From Afipia sp. (GTDB lineage Bacteria > Pseudomonadota > Alphaproteobacteria > Rhizobiales > Xanthobacteraceae): a stretch of DNA of 64,000 nucleotides. Shown in pieces: positions 46,400-56,178 of this stretch (positions are counted from its first letter, which is position 1; each line of letters opens with the position of its first letter). The notes under the pieces are model-generated. The model was not told the DNA's origin. It did no database searches and saw only the letters and a program-made list of their open reading frames with translations. The DNA lies in contig JAFKER010000006.1 of assembly GCA_017308595.1 (NCBI GenBank), forward strand, positions 434,001-498,000. Direction: 5' to 3'. The translations under genes and the position numbers were made by a program.

Positions 46400-47356
46400 G
46401 TGTCAGTGAAACTTCAGAATCCACCACAAAAGGTATCATCACGCATTGTCTGTATCGGTATGCCGGTGCGCGATCTCATTTTCCGTGTGCCGGAAGTGCC
46501 TGCACGCGGGCAGAAGGAATACGCCAGCGAATTTGTCGAAGTGGCTGGCGGAAATTCACCCAACGCCGCGATTACAATCTCGCGCCTCGGCGGTCGCGTT
46601 CTGTTGACAGGCCCGATCGGCGGCGCGCTGGCTGCAAGCAATGCCATCATCGACGATCAGTTCCGGAGTGAAGGCATCGACACCAGCGGACTCGTCACTG
46701 TCGAAGATGTGGTCACGCCGATCTCCAGTGTCCTGATCGATCCGAGCGGCGAGCGCACCATCGCCACGTTCCGCGATCCAAAGCTATGGACAGTGACACT
46801 GCCGCCGACAGACGCGCTGCTGGCGGATTGCGCTGCCATTCTGATTGAAAGCCGCTGCGCGGAGTTCGGCACCGACGTCTGTGCGGAAGCCAGTCGCCGC
46901 AACATTCCTGTCGTGATCGACGGCGACCGGATGATGTCCATGCGCGAAGGCTTGTTGCAGGTCGCCTCGCATATCGTGTTTTCTGCGGATGCGCTGCACG
47001 CCACCGCGGGCGAGAGCGACGACGTCACCGCGCTGCGCAAACTCGCGCAGGTAACGCCTGCCCTGCTCGGGGTAACCTCCGGCGCCAAAGGTGTGATCTG
47101 GCTCGACCCGCAGGGCGAGCCGCAGCAGATGCCGGCCTTTCCCGTCCACACCGTCGATACTCTGGGCGCTGGTGACGCCTTCCACGGCGCATTCACGCTC
47201 GGCATCGCAGAAGGCATGGGGCTGGAACAGGCCATGCGGTTCGCCTCCGCGACCGCCGCGCTTAAATGCACGCGCTTTGGCGGTGCGTTCGGATCGCCTC
47301 AACGCGTTGAAGTTGAAGAGTTTCTGGCCTCGAACACGAAGGCCGCTGCGGTATAG
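46400..47356 (+). CDS. PfkB-family carbohydrate kinase
   Basis: A 318-residue ribokinase-like sugar or nucleoside kinase. GGNSPNAAITISRLGG is the N-terminal PfkB signature, and VDTLGAGDAFHGAFTLG holds the anion hole and catalytic Asp. The substrate is not evident. Start: GTG 46400 after GAGGCGCA; longer in-frame forms would overlap nudC, and GTG 46406 is an alternative. An AsnC/Lrp regulator follows after 92 bases. Confidence 0.83.
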   Translation: MSVKLQNPPQKVSSRIVCIGMPVRDLIFRVPEVPARGQKEYASEFVEVAGGNSPNAAITISRLGGRVLLTGPIGGALAASNAIIDDQFRSEGIDTSGLVTVEDVVTPISSVLIDPSGERTIATFRDPKLWTVTLPPTDALLADCAAILIESRCAEFGTDVCAEASRRNIPVVIDGDRMMSMREGLLQVASHIVFSADALHATAGESDDVTALRKLAQVTPALLGVTSGAKGVIWLDPQGEPQQMPAFPVHTVDTLGAGDAFHGAFTLGIAEGMGLEQAMRFASATAALKCTRFGGAFGSPQRVEVEEFLASNTKAAAV

Positions 47357-47448
47357 AGCCCCTCTAAAGCCAGAAATTTGGCCTTGCCTTAGAAGAATTT
47401 TCTATATACGAGGTATGAAACCCTCAATTATGGAAGAAAGTTCTTATA

Positions 47449-47958
47449 ATGTCTGACCTCGCCGTAGCAGTTCTTGATGCTCCGCGCCGCCTTGACGCTA
47501 TAGATCGCAAAATCCTCACCGTTCTGCAGGATGACGCCTCCCTGTCGGTAGCCGAAATCGGCGACCGGGTTGGACTTTCTTCGACCCCGTGCTGGAAGCG
47601 CATCCAGCGCATGGAGGCCGAAGGCATCATCCTGCGCCGCGTGGCGCTGGTCGATCAAAACAAGATCGGCCTTGGCATCACGGTGTTCGTCTCGGTGGAA
47701 AGCGGCGATCATTCCGACGCCTGGCTGAAGAAATTCGCCGATGCCGTTAGCGCCATGCCCGAGGTAATGGAGTTCTACCGCATGGCGGGGGATGTCGACT
47801 ACATGCTGCGCGTGGTCGTCGCCGACATGCAGAGCTACGACATTTTCTACAAGAAGCTCATCAGCGCCGTCGCACTGAAGAACGTCACGTCGCGCTTTGC
47901 GATGGAGAAGATCAAGTCAGTGACGTCGCTGCCGGTCCCGGCCCTGACCGCGGCGTAA
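47449..47958 (+). CDS. AsnC/Lrp-family regulator
   Basis: A 169-residue regulator: helix-turn-helix at residues 18-75 (LDAIDRKILTVLQDDASLSV, AEIGDRVGLSSTPCWKRIQRM) and a C-terminal RAM ligand domain (~80-160, MAGDVDYMLRVVVADMQSYD). Such proteins respond to amino acids. The region before it is AT-rich (TTTTCTATATACGAGG), plausible for a promoter. It ends in a two-way terminator. Targets cannot be told; no amino-acid enzyme is adjacent. Confidence 0.9.
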   Translation: MSDLAVAVLDAPRRLDAIDRKILTVLQDDASLSVAEIGDRVGLSSTPCWKRIQRMEAEGIILRRVALVDQNKIGLGITVFVSVESGDHSDAWLKKFADAVSAMPEVMEFYRMAGDVDYMLRVVVADMQSYDIFYKKLISAVALKNVTSRFAMEKIKSVTSLPVPALTAA

Positions 47959-47980
47959 ATCCGCTCCATCACGCAAACGA

Positions 47981-48010
47981 AGAAGCCCGCTGCATACGCA
48001 GCGGGCTTCT
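47981..48010. terminator. Bidirectional terminator between the AsnC/Lrp gene and the hexosephosphate mutase gene
   Basis: A perfect 13-bp stem (AGAAGCCCGCTGC and its complement) with a 4-base loop, between convergent genes, flanked by an A-rich run on the left and ATTT on the right. Confidence 0.8.
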
Positions 48011-48038
48011 ATTTAAGCCAGTCTGATCCGCCGAGACC

Positions 48039-49538
48039 TCAGATTTTCTGATTGTACTCGCCGACTTCCGGATGGGTGCGCAGCACCGAATCCATCGCCT
48101 CGAACATGTCACGCATCCGCTGCTCGGAGACGGGGCTTTCCACCACCACCACAAGCTCCGGCTTGTTGGAGGAGGCGCGCACCAAACCCCAGCTTCCGTC
48201 CTCGCAGGTCACGCGCACGCCGTTGACGGTCACAAGATCGCGAATCGGCTGACCGGCAACCTTGCCCCCCTTGGCCTTCACGTCTTCGAAATGCTTCACC
48301 ACCTGCGTGACGATTCCATACTTGGTTTCGTCCGCGCAGTGCGGTGACATGGTCGGGGACGACCAGGTCTTCGGCAGCGCATCCTTCAGGTCCGCCATGG
48401 TCTTGCCGGCCGCACGGTCGAGCATCTCACACACGGCAATCGCGGAGACGAGGCCATCGTCATAACCACGGCCGATCGGCGCGTTGAAGAAGAAGTGGCC
48501 GGACTTCTCGAAACCCGCCAGCGCCTTCAGTTCGTGGGTGCGACGCTTCATGTAGGAATGGCCGGTCTTCCAGTAGGTCGCGTGAGCGCCCTGGTTCTGC
48601 AGCACCGGATCGGTCACGAACAGGCCTGTCGATTTCACATCGACGACAAACTGCGCGTTCTTGTGGATCGCGGACATATCGCGCGCCAGCATCACGCCGA
48701 CCTTGTCGGCGAAGATCTCCTCGCCGGTGTTGTCCACCACGCCGCAACGATCGCCGTCGCCGTCGAAACCGAGGCCGACATCGGCCTTGTGTTCGAGTAC
48801 CGCATCGCGGATCGCGTGCAGCATCTCCATGTCTTCTGGATTCGGATTGTACTTCGGGAAGGTATGATCGAGATCGACATCGAGCGGGATCACCTCGCAG
48901 CCGATAGCTTCCATCACCTTCGGCGCGAACGCACCTGCGGTGCCGTTGCCGCAGGCGACCACTACTTTCAGCTTGCGCTTCAGCTTCGGACGGTTGGTGA
49001 GATCGGCGATATAACGCGCCGGGAAATTCTCGTGGAACTGATAGCCGCCGGCGGGCTTCAGCTTGAAATCTGCGTTGAGCACGATTTCCTTGAGGCGATT
49101 CATCTCGTCCGGCCCGAAGGTCAGCGGGCGGTTCGCGCCCATCTTCACGCCGGTCCAGCCATTGTCGTTATGCGAGGCAGTGACCATCGCCACGCACGGA
49201 ACATCAAGCTCGAACTGTGCGAAATACGCCATCGGCGTCACCGCAAGCCCGATATCGTGGACCTTGCAGCCGGAGGCGAGCAGGCCCGAGATCAGCGCGT
49301 ATTTGATCGAGGCCGAGTAGCCACGAAAATCATGCGCGGTGACGATCTCCTGCTTCTGGCCCATCTCGGCGATCAGGGTGCCGAGGCCCATGCCCAGCGC
49401 CTGAATGCCCATCAGGTTGATTTCCTTGCCGAACAGCCAGCGCGCGTCGTATTCGCGAAAGCCCGTGGCCTTAACCATAGGCTCGGATTCATAGGCATAG
49501 GTATTCGGAATCAGTTCGGGCTTGGGCTTCGGAAACAT
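48039..49538 (-). CDS. Phosphomannomutase/phosphoglucomutase
   Basis: A 499-residue alpha-D-phosphohexomutase, interconverting the 1- and 6-phosphates of mannose or glucose for exopolysaccharide and LPS precursors. Active-site Ser lies in TASHNDNGWTG, the metal loop is GFDGDGDRCGVVD, the sugar loop GFEKSGHFFF and the phosphate loop VRASSNKPELVV. It is the AlgC/ManB type. UDP-glucose dehydrogenase, another surface-sugar gene, lies 4 kb away. Confidence 0.94.
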   Translation of the reverse strand: MFPKPKPELIPNTYAYESEPMVKATGFREYDARWLFGKEINLMGIQALGMGLGTLIAEMGQKQEIVTAHDFRGYSASIKYALISGLLASGCKVHDIGLAVTPMAYFAQFELDVPCVAMVTASHNDNGWTGVKMGANRPLTFGPDEMNRLKEIVLNADFKLKPAGGYQFHENFPARYIADLTNRPKLKRKLKVVVACGNGTAGAFAPKVMEAIGCEVIPLDVDLDHTFPKYNPNPEDMEMLHAIRDAVLEHKADVGLGFDGDGDRCGVVDNTGEEIFADKVGVMLARDMSAIHKNAQFVVDVKSTGLFVTDPVLQNQGAHATYWKTGHSYMKRRTHELKALAGFEKSGHFFFNAPIGRGYDDGLVSAIAVCEMLDRAAGKTMADLKDALPKTWSSPTMSPHCADETKYGIVTQVVKHFEDVKAKGGKVAGQPIRDLVTVNGVRVTCEDGSWGLVRASSNKPELVVVVESPVSEQRMRDMFEAMDSVLRTHPEVGEYNQKI

Positions 49539-49684
49539 TCAGGGGGCCTCATGGCAGGGCGGGCAATATCCAGCAGCTTTAGCGAATGCGTCGAACTGTG
49601 GAAAGGCGGGAGCCACGCATTTAAGGGCGAATTGCGGCATATTGGCAGCGACCCCGTTTAGCCCGCATTCACGTCGAGCGCACC

Positions 49685-50287
49685 ATGACCGATCACCGCC
49701 TTGAATACCCTGCCACCGCACGCAACCGCGACGCCATTCTCGATGTGCTGCGCGGTGTCCTCCCCGCCTCCGGGCTTGTACTGGAAGTGGCCAGCGGATC
49801 GGGCGAGCATGTGGTGCATTTTGCGCGGGCCTTTCCCGGCCTCACCTTCCAGCCGTCCGACCCCGAGGATGCTGCGCTCCAGAGCATCGCCGCATGGACG
49901 CAGGATAGCGGCCTGACAAGCATCAAGCCGCCGGTGATGCTGGACGCGGCGTCCAGCCACTGGCCGGTAACAGCGGCGGGCGCCATCTTGTGCATCAACA
50001 TGATCCACATCGCGCCATGGGACGCGAGCGAAGGCCTGTTTCATGGCGCCGCACGGCTCTTGTCCGCAGGTGCGCCGCTTTATCTCTATGGGCCGTATCG
50101 CCGCGCGGATGTCGTCACCGCGCCGAGCAATGAGGCGTTCGATGAAAATTTGAAAGTACGCAATCCGAAATGGGGGCTGCGCGATCTGGAAGCCGTCACA
50201 GCACTGGCCCGCGATAACGGATTTTCAGGACCGGCGATCACCGAAATGCCGGCGAACAATCTGAGCGTGGTGTTTAGGCGGATGTGA
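49685..50287 (+). CDS. DUF938 SAM-dependent methyltransferase-like protein
   Basis: A 200-residue protein of the DUF938 family, a Rossmann-type methyltransferase fold. The SAM loop reads VLEVASGSGEHVVHFA, followed by the family motifs FQPSDPED, INMIHIAPW and LYGPYRR. The substrate is unknown. ATG 49685; divergent from the phosphomannomutase gene and convergent with the protease gene that follows, with only five bases between their ends. Confidence 0.85.
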   Translation: MTDHRLEYPATARNRDAILDVLRGVLPASGLVLEVASGSGEHVVHFARAFPGLTFQPSDPEDAALQSIAAWTQDSGLTSIKPPVMLDAASSHWPVTAAGAILCINMIHIAPWDASEGLFHGAARLLSAGAPLYLYGPYRRADVVTAPSNEAFDENLKVRNPKWGLRDLEAVTALARDNGFSGPAITEMPANNLSVVFRRM

Positions 50288-50292
50288 GGAGC

Positions 50293-50832
50293 TTACTGCT
50301 CCATCACCAGCTTGCCGCTCGCCACTTCAAATCGCCGCAGCTTCGACAGATACGACATGCCGAGCAGGTTCTCTGACAGCGCCTCGTCCGGCAGGACCAG
50401 CGCATCGACATCGCGCACCACAAGCCCACCGATATCGACCATCGCAAGACGCGTGCGCGCGGCCTTGATCGAACCGTTGGCGGTCGAGACATTGGCGGTG
50501 TAGTCGCTCGGGCGCGGACGAACGCCGATCTGCGCAGCGGAGGATTCGTTGAGTGCAATCACCGACGCGCCGGTATCGACCATGAAGCCGAGGCGGCGGC
50601 CTTCGACACGGGCGTCGGTCTGGAAATGGCCGCGGCTGTCACGCGAGAGGGTGACGCTGCGCCTGCCTGCGCTGCCATTTGTTTGCGGCTGCACGGACGC
50701 AAAGGCATTCATCGCCCTCGCCTTGTCGACAGCCTTGGCCTGTGCCCGTTCGCTGGTCATGTTGTCCGCGACCTTGGCCATGGACGTCCCGAACACGATC
50801 AGCATGGCCGCCAGAATCAAGATGGTACGCAT
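50293..50832 (-). CDS. Retropepsin-like aspartic protease (TIGR02281 type)
   Basis: A 179-residue protein with an N-terminal membrane anchor or signal (MRTILILAAMLIVFGTSMA) and one retropepsin-like domain: the catalytic motif is FMVDTGASVIAL, the flap is near ANVSTANGSIKAARTRL, and ENLLGMSYLSKLRRFEV closes it. Such single-domain proteases act as dimers in the periplasm; the target is unknown. ATG 50832 is used. The 133-base gap to hrpB shows no gene. Confidence 0.85.
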   Translation of the reverse strand: MRTILILAAMLIVFGTSMAKVADNMTSERAQAKAVDKARAMNAFASVQPQTNGSAGRRSVTLSRDSRGHFQTDARVEGRRLGFMVDTGASVIALNESSAAQIGVRPRPSDYTANVSTANGSIKAARTRLAMVDIGGLVVRDVDALVLPDEALSENLLGMSYLSKLRRFEVASGKLVMEQ

Positions 50833-50965
50833 ACGCCTACACCTGCAATTCACCCGGTCCCGCGCGAACCTTACGCGAACCTCCTCACGGCAGGCCGAAG
50901 GTTGACCATTCCGGCATCCGCAAAGATGGCTTTTTCCGAAATAAGGGTGAGAGAAGAGTTAATTC

Positions 50966-53437
50966 TTACGTACCGCGCGGCTTGACCCGGCGGGTCGGCG
51001 GCGCGGAGGCCGGATCTTCCGGCCACGGATGGCGTGGATAGCGCCCCCGCAGATCGGATCGCACGGCGGCATAAGAGCCGCGCCAGAAGCCGGGCAGATC
51101 GCGCGTCACCTGCACCGGGCGGTGTGCGGGCGAGAGCAATTCCAGCACCAGCGGGATTTTGCCCTTGGCGATAGCCGGATGGACATTCAGCCCGAACAGT
51201 TCTTGCAATCGGACAGCGATAGTCGGCCCCTGCTCGGCTTCATAATCGATCGGCAGCGAGGTTCCGGTTGGGGCTTCGAAATGGGTGGGCGCTTCGCGGT
51301 CGAGTTTCGCGCGCGCGTCCCACGGCAGAAGATTCATCAGCGCATCGGACAAATCGCCCGCGGAGAAATTCGATAGCGAGGTCTTGTCGAACAGCGCGGG
51401 CACCAGCCAGTCGGCCCGTGTTTCTGCAAGCGCGTTGTCGGAGAGATCGGGCCAGTCCTCAGGAGAAGCCGCGCGCAAAAACATCACGCGGTCGCGCCAC
51501 TGCTTGAGCGCCTTCGACCACGGCAATCGGTCAATCCCTGCCGCGACAAGACCATCGGCCAGCACACGCGCCGTCTCCCCCGAAGGCAACACGGCCAGCG
51601 TTTGTTCCGAGAGCGTGATGGCATGAAGCTTCTTCCGGCGCCGGGCACGCAGCGCCATCGCCGCGCGATCGAATGTAATCTCATCGTCGGTCTGAATGTG
51701 ATCGGCAAACTGTTGCTCGATCTCCAGTTGCGCGATCCGAGCCGCCAGCAGGATGCGCCCGTTCGCCGCCGTTCCGGTCAATTCGGCCACCGCAATGTAA
51801 GGCGATTTTGCCAGCACCGAGGTTTGCTCGACGCTGGCGCCGCGCCCGTTGGCCAGCACGAATGATCCGTTGCCGCGATTGCGTGCGACACGATCCGGGA
51901 AGGCGAGCGCCAGCATCAAACCCGTGGAGAGCGAATGATCTTTGACATCAAACGGCTCATTCGCCGCCACCTGCTTGGCCCAACGCTCTGCCAGTTGCCG
52001 GGCGCTTTGGGCACGTTGCGAGCGGTCGCGGCGGAAATTATCGAGACGCGCATCAAGGTCGGCGCTGTCGCCGCCAAGCCCGCGTTCGGTGAGAATGGCG
52101 GCAATCATCGCGGCGTCATCACCCCAGCCAAACCGGTGCGAATCCACAATCATGCGCGCGAGGCGCGGCGGCAGCGCCAGCGCGCGCAGGCTGTTGCCCT
52201 CCGGCGTGATGCGGCTTGCATCATCCAGCGCATTCAGTTCGCGCAGCAGATTACGTGCCTCGGTCAATGCAGGTACTGGCGGCGGATCGAGAAACGCTAG
52301 CGTCGACGGATCGGTCGCGCCCCAATGCGCCAGATCGAGCACCAGCGACGACAGGTCGGCGGACAGAATCTCGGGCCGGGTGTAGCTTTCAAGCGATGCG
52401 GTTTGCGGTTCGTCCCACAGCCGGTAGCAGACGCCGGGTTCGATACGGCCCGCACGGCCACGCCGCTGATCGACAGCGGCGCGCGAGGCGCGGATGGTTT
52501 CCAACCGCGTCAGGCCAATGTCTGGCTCATAGCGCGGCACCCGCGCCATGCCAGAATCAACCACGATGCGCACGCCCTCAATCGTCAGCGACGTTTCAGC
52601 AATCGAGGTCGCCAAGACCACCTTACGTTGGCCTTTGGGTGCGGGCGAGATCGCGCGGTCCTGCACAGCGGCATCGAGCGCACCGAACAGCGGCACGATT
52701 TCGGTGTTCGGATCGCTGACGCGCTCAGTGAGAAAATTCTGAGTGCGGCGGATTTCCGCCGCGCCGGGCAGGAATGCGAGGACGGAGCCTGTATCGGCAC
52801 GGAGCGCAGTTGCAATCGCATCCGCCATCTGCCGCTCGATCGGCACATCCGGCTTGCGGCTGAGGTAACGCGTTTCAACCGGATAGGCCCGGCCCTCGCT
52901 CTCGATCACCGGCGCATCGCCGAGCAGCTTTGCCACGCGCGCGCCATCGAGCGTCGCAGACATCACCAGAATCCGCAAATCCTCGCGCAACCCGGTTTGC
53001 GCATCCCGCGCCAGCGCAAGACCGAGGTCCGCATCGAGCGAACGTTCGTGAAATTCGTCGAACAGCACGGCGGCGACGCCAGACAATTCCGGATCGTCCA
53101 GAATCTGGCGGGTAAAGATTCCTTCGGTGACCACTTCAATGCGCGTTGCGCGCGAGACCTTCGAGCCGAAGCGCACACGATAGCCGACGGTCTCGCCAAC
53201 CTTCTCACCCAACGTCTGGGCCATGCGCTCGGCAGCGGCGCGCGCCGCGATCCGGCGCGGCTCCAGCACGATGATTTTCTTTTTCGCGGTCCAGTCCGCA
53301 CCCAGCAGCGCCAGCGGCACGCGCGTGGTCTTGCCCGCACCCGGCGGTGCGACCAGTACGGCCGTACTGCTGCGCGCGAGCGCCGATGTCAGGTCATCAA
53401 GGACTGCATCGATGGGAAGAGGCGTGGAGAAGTTCAT
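50966..53437 (-). CDS. hrpB: ATP-dependent helicase HrpB
   Basis: An 823-residue DExH-box helicase. Walker A VAPPGAGKTTRVPLAL, DEFHERSLDADLGL, SAT in VMSATLDG, and motif VI DQRRGRAGRIEPGVCYRLW; the HrpB-specific C-terminal domain follows (ends PGFWRGSYAAVRSDLRGRYP). The RNA or DNA target is not established. ATG 53437 (MNFSTPLPID) is preferred: an extension to 53485 would read a dispersed repeat as MGPRLRGDDADD. Confidence 0.93.
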   Translation of the reverse strand: MNFSTPLPIDAVLDDLTSALARSSTAVLVAPPGAGKTTRVPLALLGADWTAKKKIIVLEPRRIAARAAAERMAQTLGEKVGETVGYRVRFGSKVSRATRIEVVTEGIFTRQILDDPELSGVAAVLFDEFHERSLDADLGLALARDAQTGLREDLRILVMSATLDGARVAKLLGDAPVIESEGRAYPVETRYLSRKPDVPIERQMADAIATALRADTGSVLAFLPGAAEIRRTQNFLTERVSDPNTEIVPLFGALDAAVQDRAISPAPKGQRKVVLATSIAETSLTIEGVRIVVDSGMARVPRYEPDIGLTRLETIRASRAAVDQRRGRAGRIEPGVCYRLWDEPQTASLESYTRPEILSADLSSLVLDLAHWGATDPSTLAFLDPPPVPALTEARNLLRELNALDDASRITPEGNSLRALALPPRLARMIVDSHRFGWGDDAAMIAAILTERGLGGDSADLDARLDNFRRDRSQRAQSARQLAERWAKQVAANEPFDVKDHSLSTGLMLALAFPDRVARNRGNGSFVLANGRGASVEQTSVLAKSPYIAVAELTGTAANGRILLAARIAQLEIEQQFADHIQTDDEITFDRAAMALRARRRKKLHAITLSEQTLAVLPSGETARVLADGLVAAGIDRLPWSKALKQWRDRVMFLRAASPEDWPDLSDNALAETRADWLVPALFDKTSLSNFSAGDLSDALMNLLPWDARAKLDREAPTHFEAPTGTSLPIDYEAEQGPTIAVRLQELFGLNVHPAIAKGKIPLVLELLSPAHRPVQVTRDLPGFWRGSYAAVRSDLRGRYPRHPWPEDPASAPPTRRVKPRGT

Positions 53438-53448
53438 ATTATCATCTG

Positions 53449-53475
53449 CGTCGTCCCCGCGAAGGCGGGGACCCA
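53449..53475. repeat. Single arm of the dispersed GTCGTCCCCGCG repeat
   Basis: CGTCGTCCCCGCGAAGGCGG… matches the left arm at 30769 and the complement of the copy at 61410. Upstream of hrpB. Rest of the gap to 53588 shows no gene. Confidence 0.75.
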
Positions 53476-53588
53476 TAATCACCAAAGGTTGTTGGTGACA
53501 CGTCTATATCAGTTTACTCAGGGAGTATGGCCCTCTTAGCGGGAACGACATCCCAACTATCGCGAATACCTGTCTTAAGCAGACAGCC

Positions 53589-54899
53589 TCACACAGCCCC
53601 GCGGCCTACGCTCTCATAGGTGAAGCCGAGCGCTTCCATCTCGTCTCGGCGATAGATGTTACGCAAGTCCACCATGACAGGGTTGGCCATCTCGCGCTTC
53701 AGACGCTTGAGGTCCAGCGCGCGGAACTGCCGCCATTCAGTGACGATCACCAATGCGTCGACGTCCTTGGCGACCGCATAGGGATCTTCGCAATAGGTGA
53801 TCTCGGGCAGTTCGCTCTTCGCCTGCTCCATGCCTTCGGGATCATAGGCGCGTACTTTCGCGCCAAGGTCGAGCAAACCGGTAATAAGCGGGATCGATGG
53901 CGCTTCGCGCATATCGTCGGTGTCCGGCTTGAAGGTCAGGCCAAGCACGCCGACGGTCTTGCCGCGCAGATTGCCTCCGAGCGCGCTTGAGACCTTGCGT
54001 GCCATCGCGCGTTTGCGGTTGTCGTTCACCGCGAGCACCGCTTCGACGATGCGCAGCGGCACATCGTGATCCAGCGCAGTCTTCACCAGCGCACGGGTAT
54101 CCTTGGGAAAGCACGAACCGCCAAAACCGGGACCGGCGTTGAGAAATTTCGACCCAATGCGGTTGTCGAGACCGATGCCGCGCGCAACCTCCTGCACATC
54201 GGCACCAACTTTTTCGGACAAGTCCGCTATCTCGTTGATGAAGGTAATCTTGGTCGCGAGAAACGCATTGGCGGCGTACTTGATCAATTCCGCCGTGCGC
54301 CGCTCCGTATACATGATCGGCGCCTGATTGAGATACAGCGGCCGGTAGACTTCGCCGAGCACCTTGCGCGCGCGCTCATCCGAGGTGCCGACCACAATGC
54401 GATCCGGGTGCTTGAAGTCACGGATCGCCGCGCCCTCGCGCAGGAATTCCGGATTAGACGCCACGGCAACATCGGCCTGCGGATTGGTCTCGCGGATGAT
54501 CCGCTCGACCTCGTCGCCGGTGCCGACCGGCACCGTGGATTTGGTCACCACCACCGTAAAACCTTGCAACGCCTTTGCGATGTCGCGTGCAGCAGCATGG
54601 ACATAGGTCAGATCCGCGTGGCCATCGCCGCGCCGGGACGGTGTGCCCACCGCAATGAACACCGCGTCCGCCTTGCCGACCGGGCCGGCAATATCCGTGG
54701 TGAAATCCAGCCGCCCGGCGCTCACCGAGGCTTCCACCAGCCGGTCCAGATCAGGTTCGAAAATCGGGATTTCCCCCCGGTTCAGGGCGTCGATCTTGCT
54801 CGCGTCGGTATCGACACAGGTCACGCGATGGCCGAAATCCGCAAAACAGGCTCCGGACACCAGCCCGACATACCCCGTGCCAATCATCGCAATCCGCAT
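53589..54899 (-). CDS. ugd: UDP-glucose 6-dehydrogenase
   Basis: A 436-residue enzyme oxidising UDP-glucose to UDP-glucuronate for surface polysaccharides. NAD fold MRIAMIGTGYVGLVSGACFA, catalytic Cys in GFGGSCFPKDTRAL, and VLGLTFKPDTDDMREAPS in the C-terminal domain. ATG 54899. No glycosyltransferase is beside it; the phosphomannomutase 4 kb upstream and the acyltransferase on the other strand are the nearest surface-sugar genes. Confidence 0.96.
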   Translation of the reverse strand: MRIAMIGTGYVGLVSGACFADFGHRVTCVDTDASKIDALNRGEIPIFEPDLDRLVEASVSAGRLDFTTDIAGPVGKADAVFIAVGTPSRRGDGHADLTYVHAAARDIAKALQGFTVVVTKSTVPVGTGDEVERIIRETNPQADVAVASNPEFLREGAAIRDFKHPDRIVVGTSDERARKVLGEVYRPLYLNQAPIMYTERRTAELIKYAANAFLATKITFINEIADLSEKVGADVQEVARGIGLDNRIGSKFLNAGPGFGGSCFPKDTRALVKTALDHDVPLRIVEAVLAVNDNRKRAMARKVSSALGGNLRGKTVGVLGLTFKPDTDDMREAPSIPLITGLLDLGAKVRAYDPEGMEQAKSELPEITYCEDPYAVAKDVDALVIVTEWRQFRALDLKRLKREMANPVMVDLRNIYRRDEMEALGFTYESVGRGAV

Positions 54900-55051
54900 A
54901 TACCACCCGCTTTAGACACCGTTAACGATGCTGGTTTCGCGGGGGCTTTTAGCGCAAATCCGCGTGAATGGGGCACAACATTTGTATGAATAAAGGAGAA
55001 TGAAACCCCTGCGCCTCAGGATGGCGCGCATCTGGACCGAAACGGGACACC

Positions 55052-56110
55052 ATGAGCAGCAACGGCACATCCGGCACGCGCACCCTGCCCACCTCCGAGC
55101 GGATCGACTGGGTCGACTATGCCAAGGGCATCTGCATCGTCATGGTGGTCATGATGCATTCGACACTGGGCGTCGAGGCGGCTGCGGGCAAGCAGGGCTT
55201 TATGCACCTGTTCGTCGAGTTCGCAAAGCCGTTCCGGATGCCGGATTTCTTCCTGATTTCAGGCCTCTTCCTGGCGCGGGTGATCGACCGCGACTGGCGC
55301 ACCTATCTGGACCGCAAGGTGGTGCATTTCGCTTACTTCTATGTGCTGTGGGTCACCATCCAGTTCGGCTTCAAGGCCCCCGCTTTTGCCGCCGAACAGG
55401 GCTGGACTCATGTCGGTGTCATGTATTTGCAATCTTTCATCGAGCCGTTCGGCACGCTGTGGTTCATCTACCTGCTGCCGGTGTTCTTTGTCGTGACCAA
55501 GGCGACGCGACGTATCCCCGCCGCGCTGATCTGGCTGGCTGCTGCCGCACTCGAAGCCATACATGTGTCCACCGGCTGGACCGTGATCGACGAATTCGCC
55601 GCACGCTTTGTCTATTTCTATTCCGGCTATCTGTTCGCGAATTACGTGTTCGCGCTGGCCGATCGGGCTCGGGAAAAGCCGAACACAGCACTGATCGGCC
55701 TCGCTGCTTGGGCTATCGCCAACGGCGTTCTGGTGTTCGCGGGCTTCGGTGACCGGCCGGTCATCTCGTTGATACTCGGATTTGCCGGTGCCTGTGCTGT
55801 CATCGTCACCGGTACACTCCTGGCGCGCGCCAACTGGCTGGGCTTCCTGCGTTACTGCGGCGAACATTCCATCGTGATCTATCTGGCTTTCTTCCTGCCC
55901 ATGGCCATCACCCGCGTGGTCCTGCTCAAGACCGGCATTATTCCGGACATCGGCCTCGTCTCGCTGATCGACACCGTCGCCGGCGTCACCGGTGCCCTCC
56001 TGATGTGGTGGGGTGCAAAACGCGCCGGGCTCAATTTCCTGTTCGAGCGGCCCGCCATGTTCTGGATCGCACCGAAGCAAAAGCGACCGGCCTTGCAGGC
56101 AGCGGAATAG
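55052..56110 (+). CDS. Acyltransferase 3 family membrane protein
   Basis: A 352-residue protein with about ten membrane spans, of the Acyl_transf_3 family, which adds acyl groups (often acetyl or succinyl) to surface glycans. It opens with RIDWVDYAKGICIVMVVMMH, then FRMPDFFLISGLFLAR and WFIYLLPVFFVVTK, the usual family layout. The substrate is unknown; being divergent from ugd hints at polysaccharide decoration. ATG 55052. Confidence 0.88.
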   Translation: MSSNGTSGTRTLPTSERIDWVDYAKGICIVMVVMMHSTLGVEAAAGKQGFMHLFVEFAKPFRMPDFFLISGLFLARVIDRDWRTYLDRKVVHFAYFYVLWVTIQFGFKAPAFAAEQGWTHVGVMYLQSFIEPFGTLWFIYLLPVFFVVTKATRRIPAALIWLAAAALEAIHVSTGWTVIDEFAARFVYFYSGYLFANYVFALADRAREKPNTALIGLAAWAIANGVLVFAGFGDRPVISLILGFAGACAVIVTGTLLARANWLGFLRYCGEHSIVIYLAFFLPMAITRVVLLKTGIIPDIGLVSLIDTVAGVTGALLMWWGAKRAGLNFLFERPAMFWIAPKQKRPALQAAE

Positions 56111-56178
56111 CCAACATTTCCGTGAGGAACTGAGCGTTGCCGGGTGTCAATTTCGGGAGAAATCCCTAAATTGCGCCC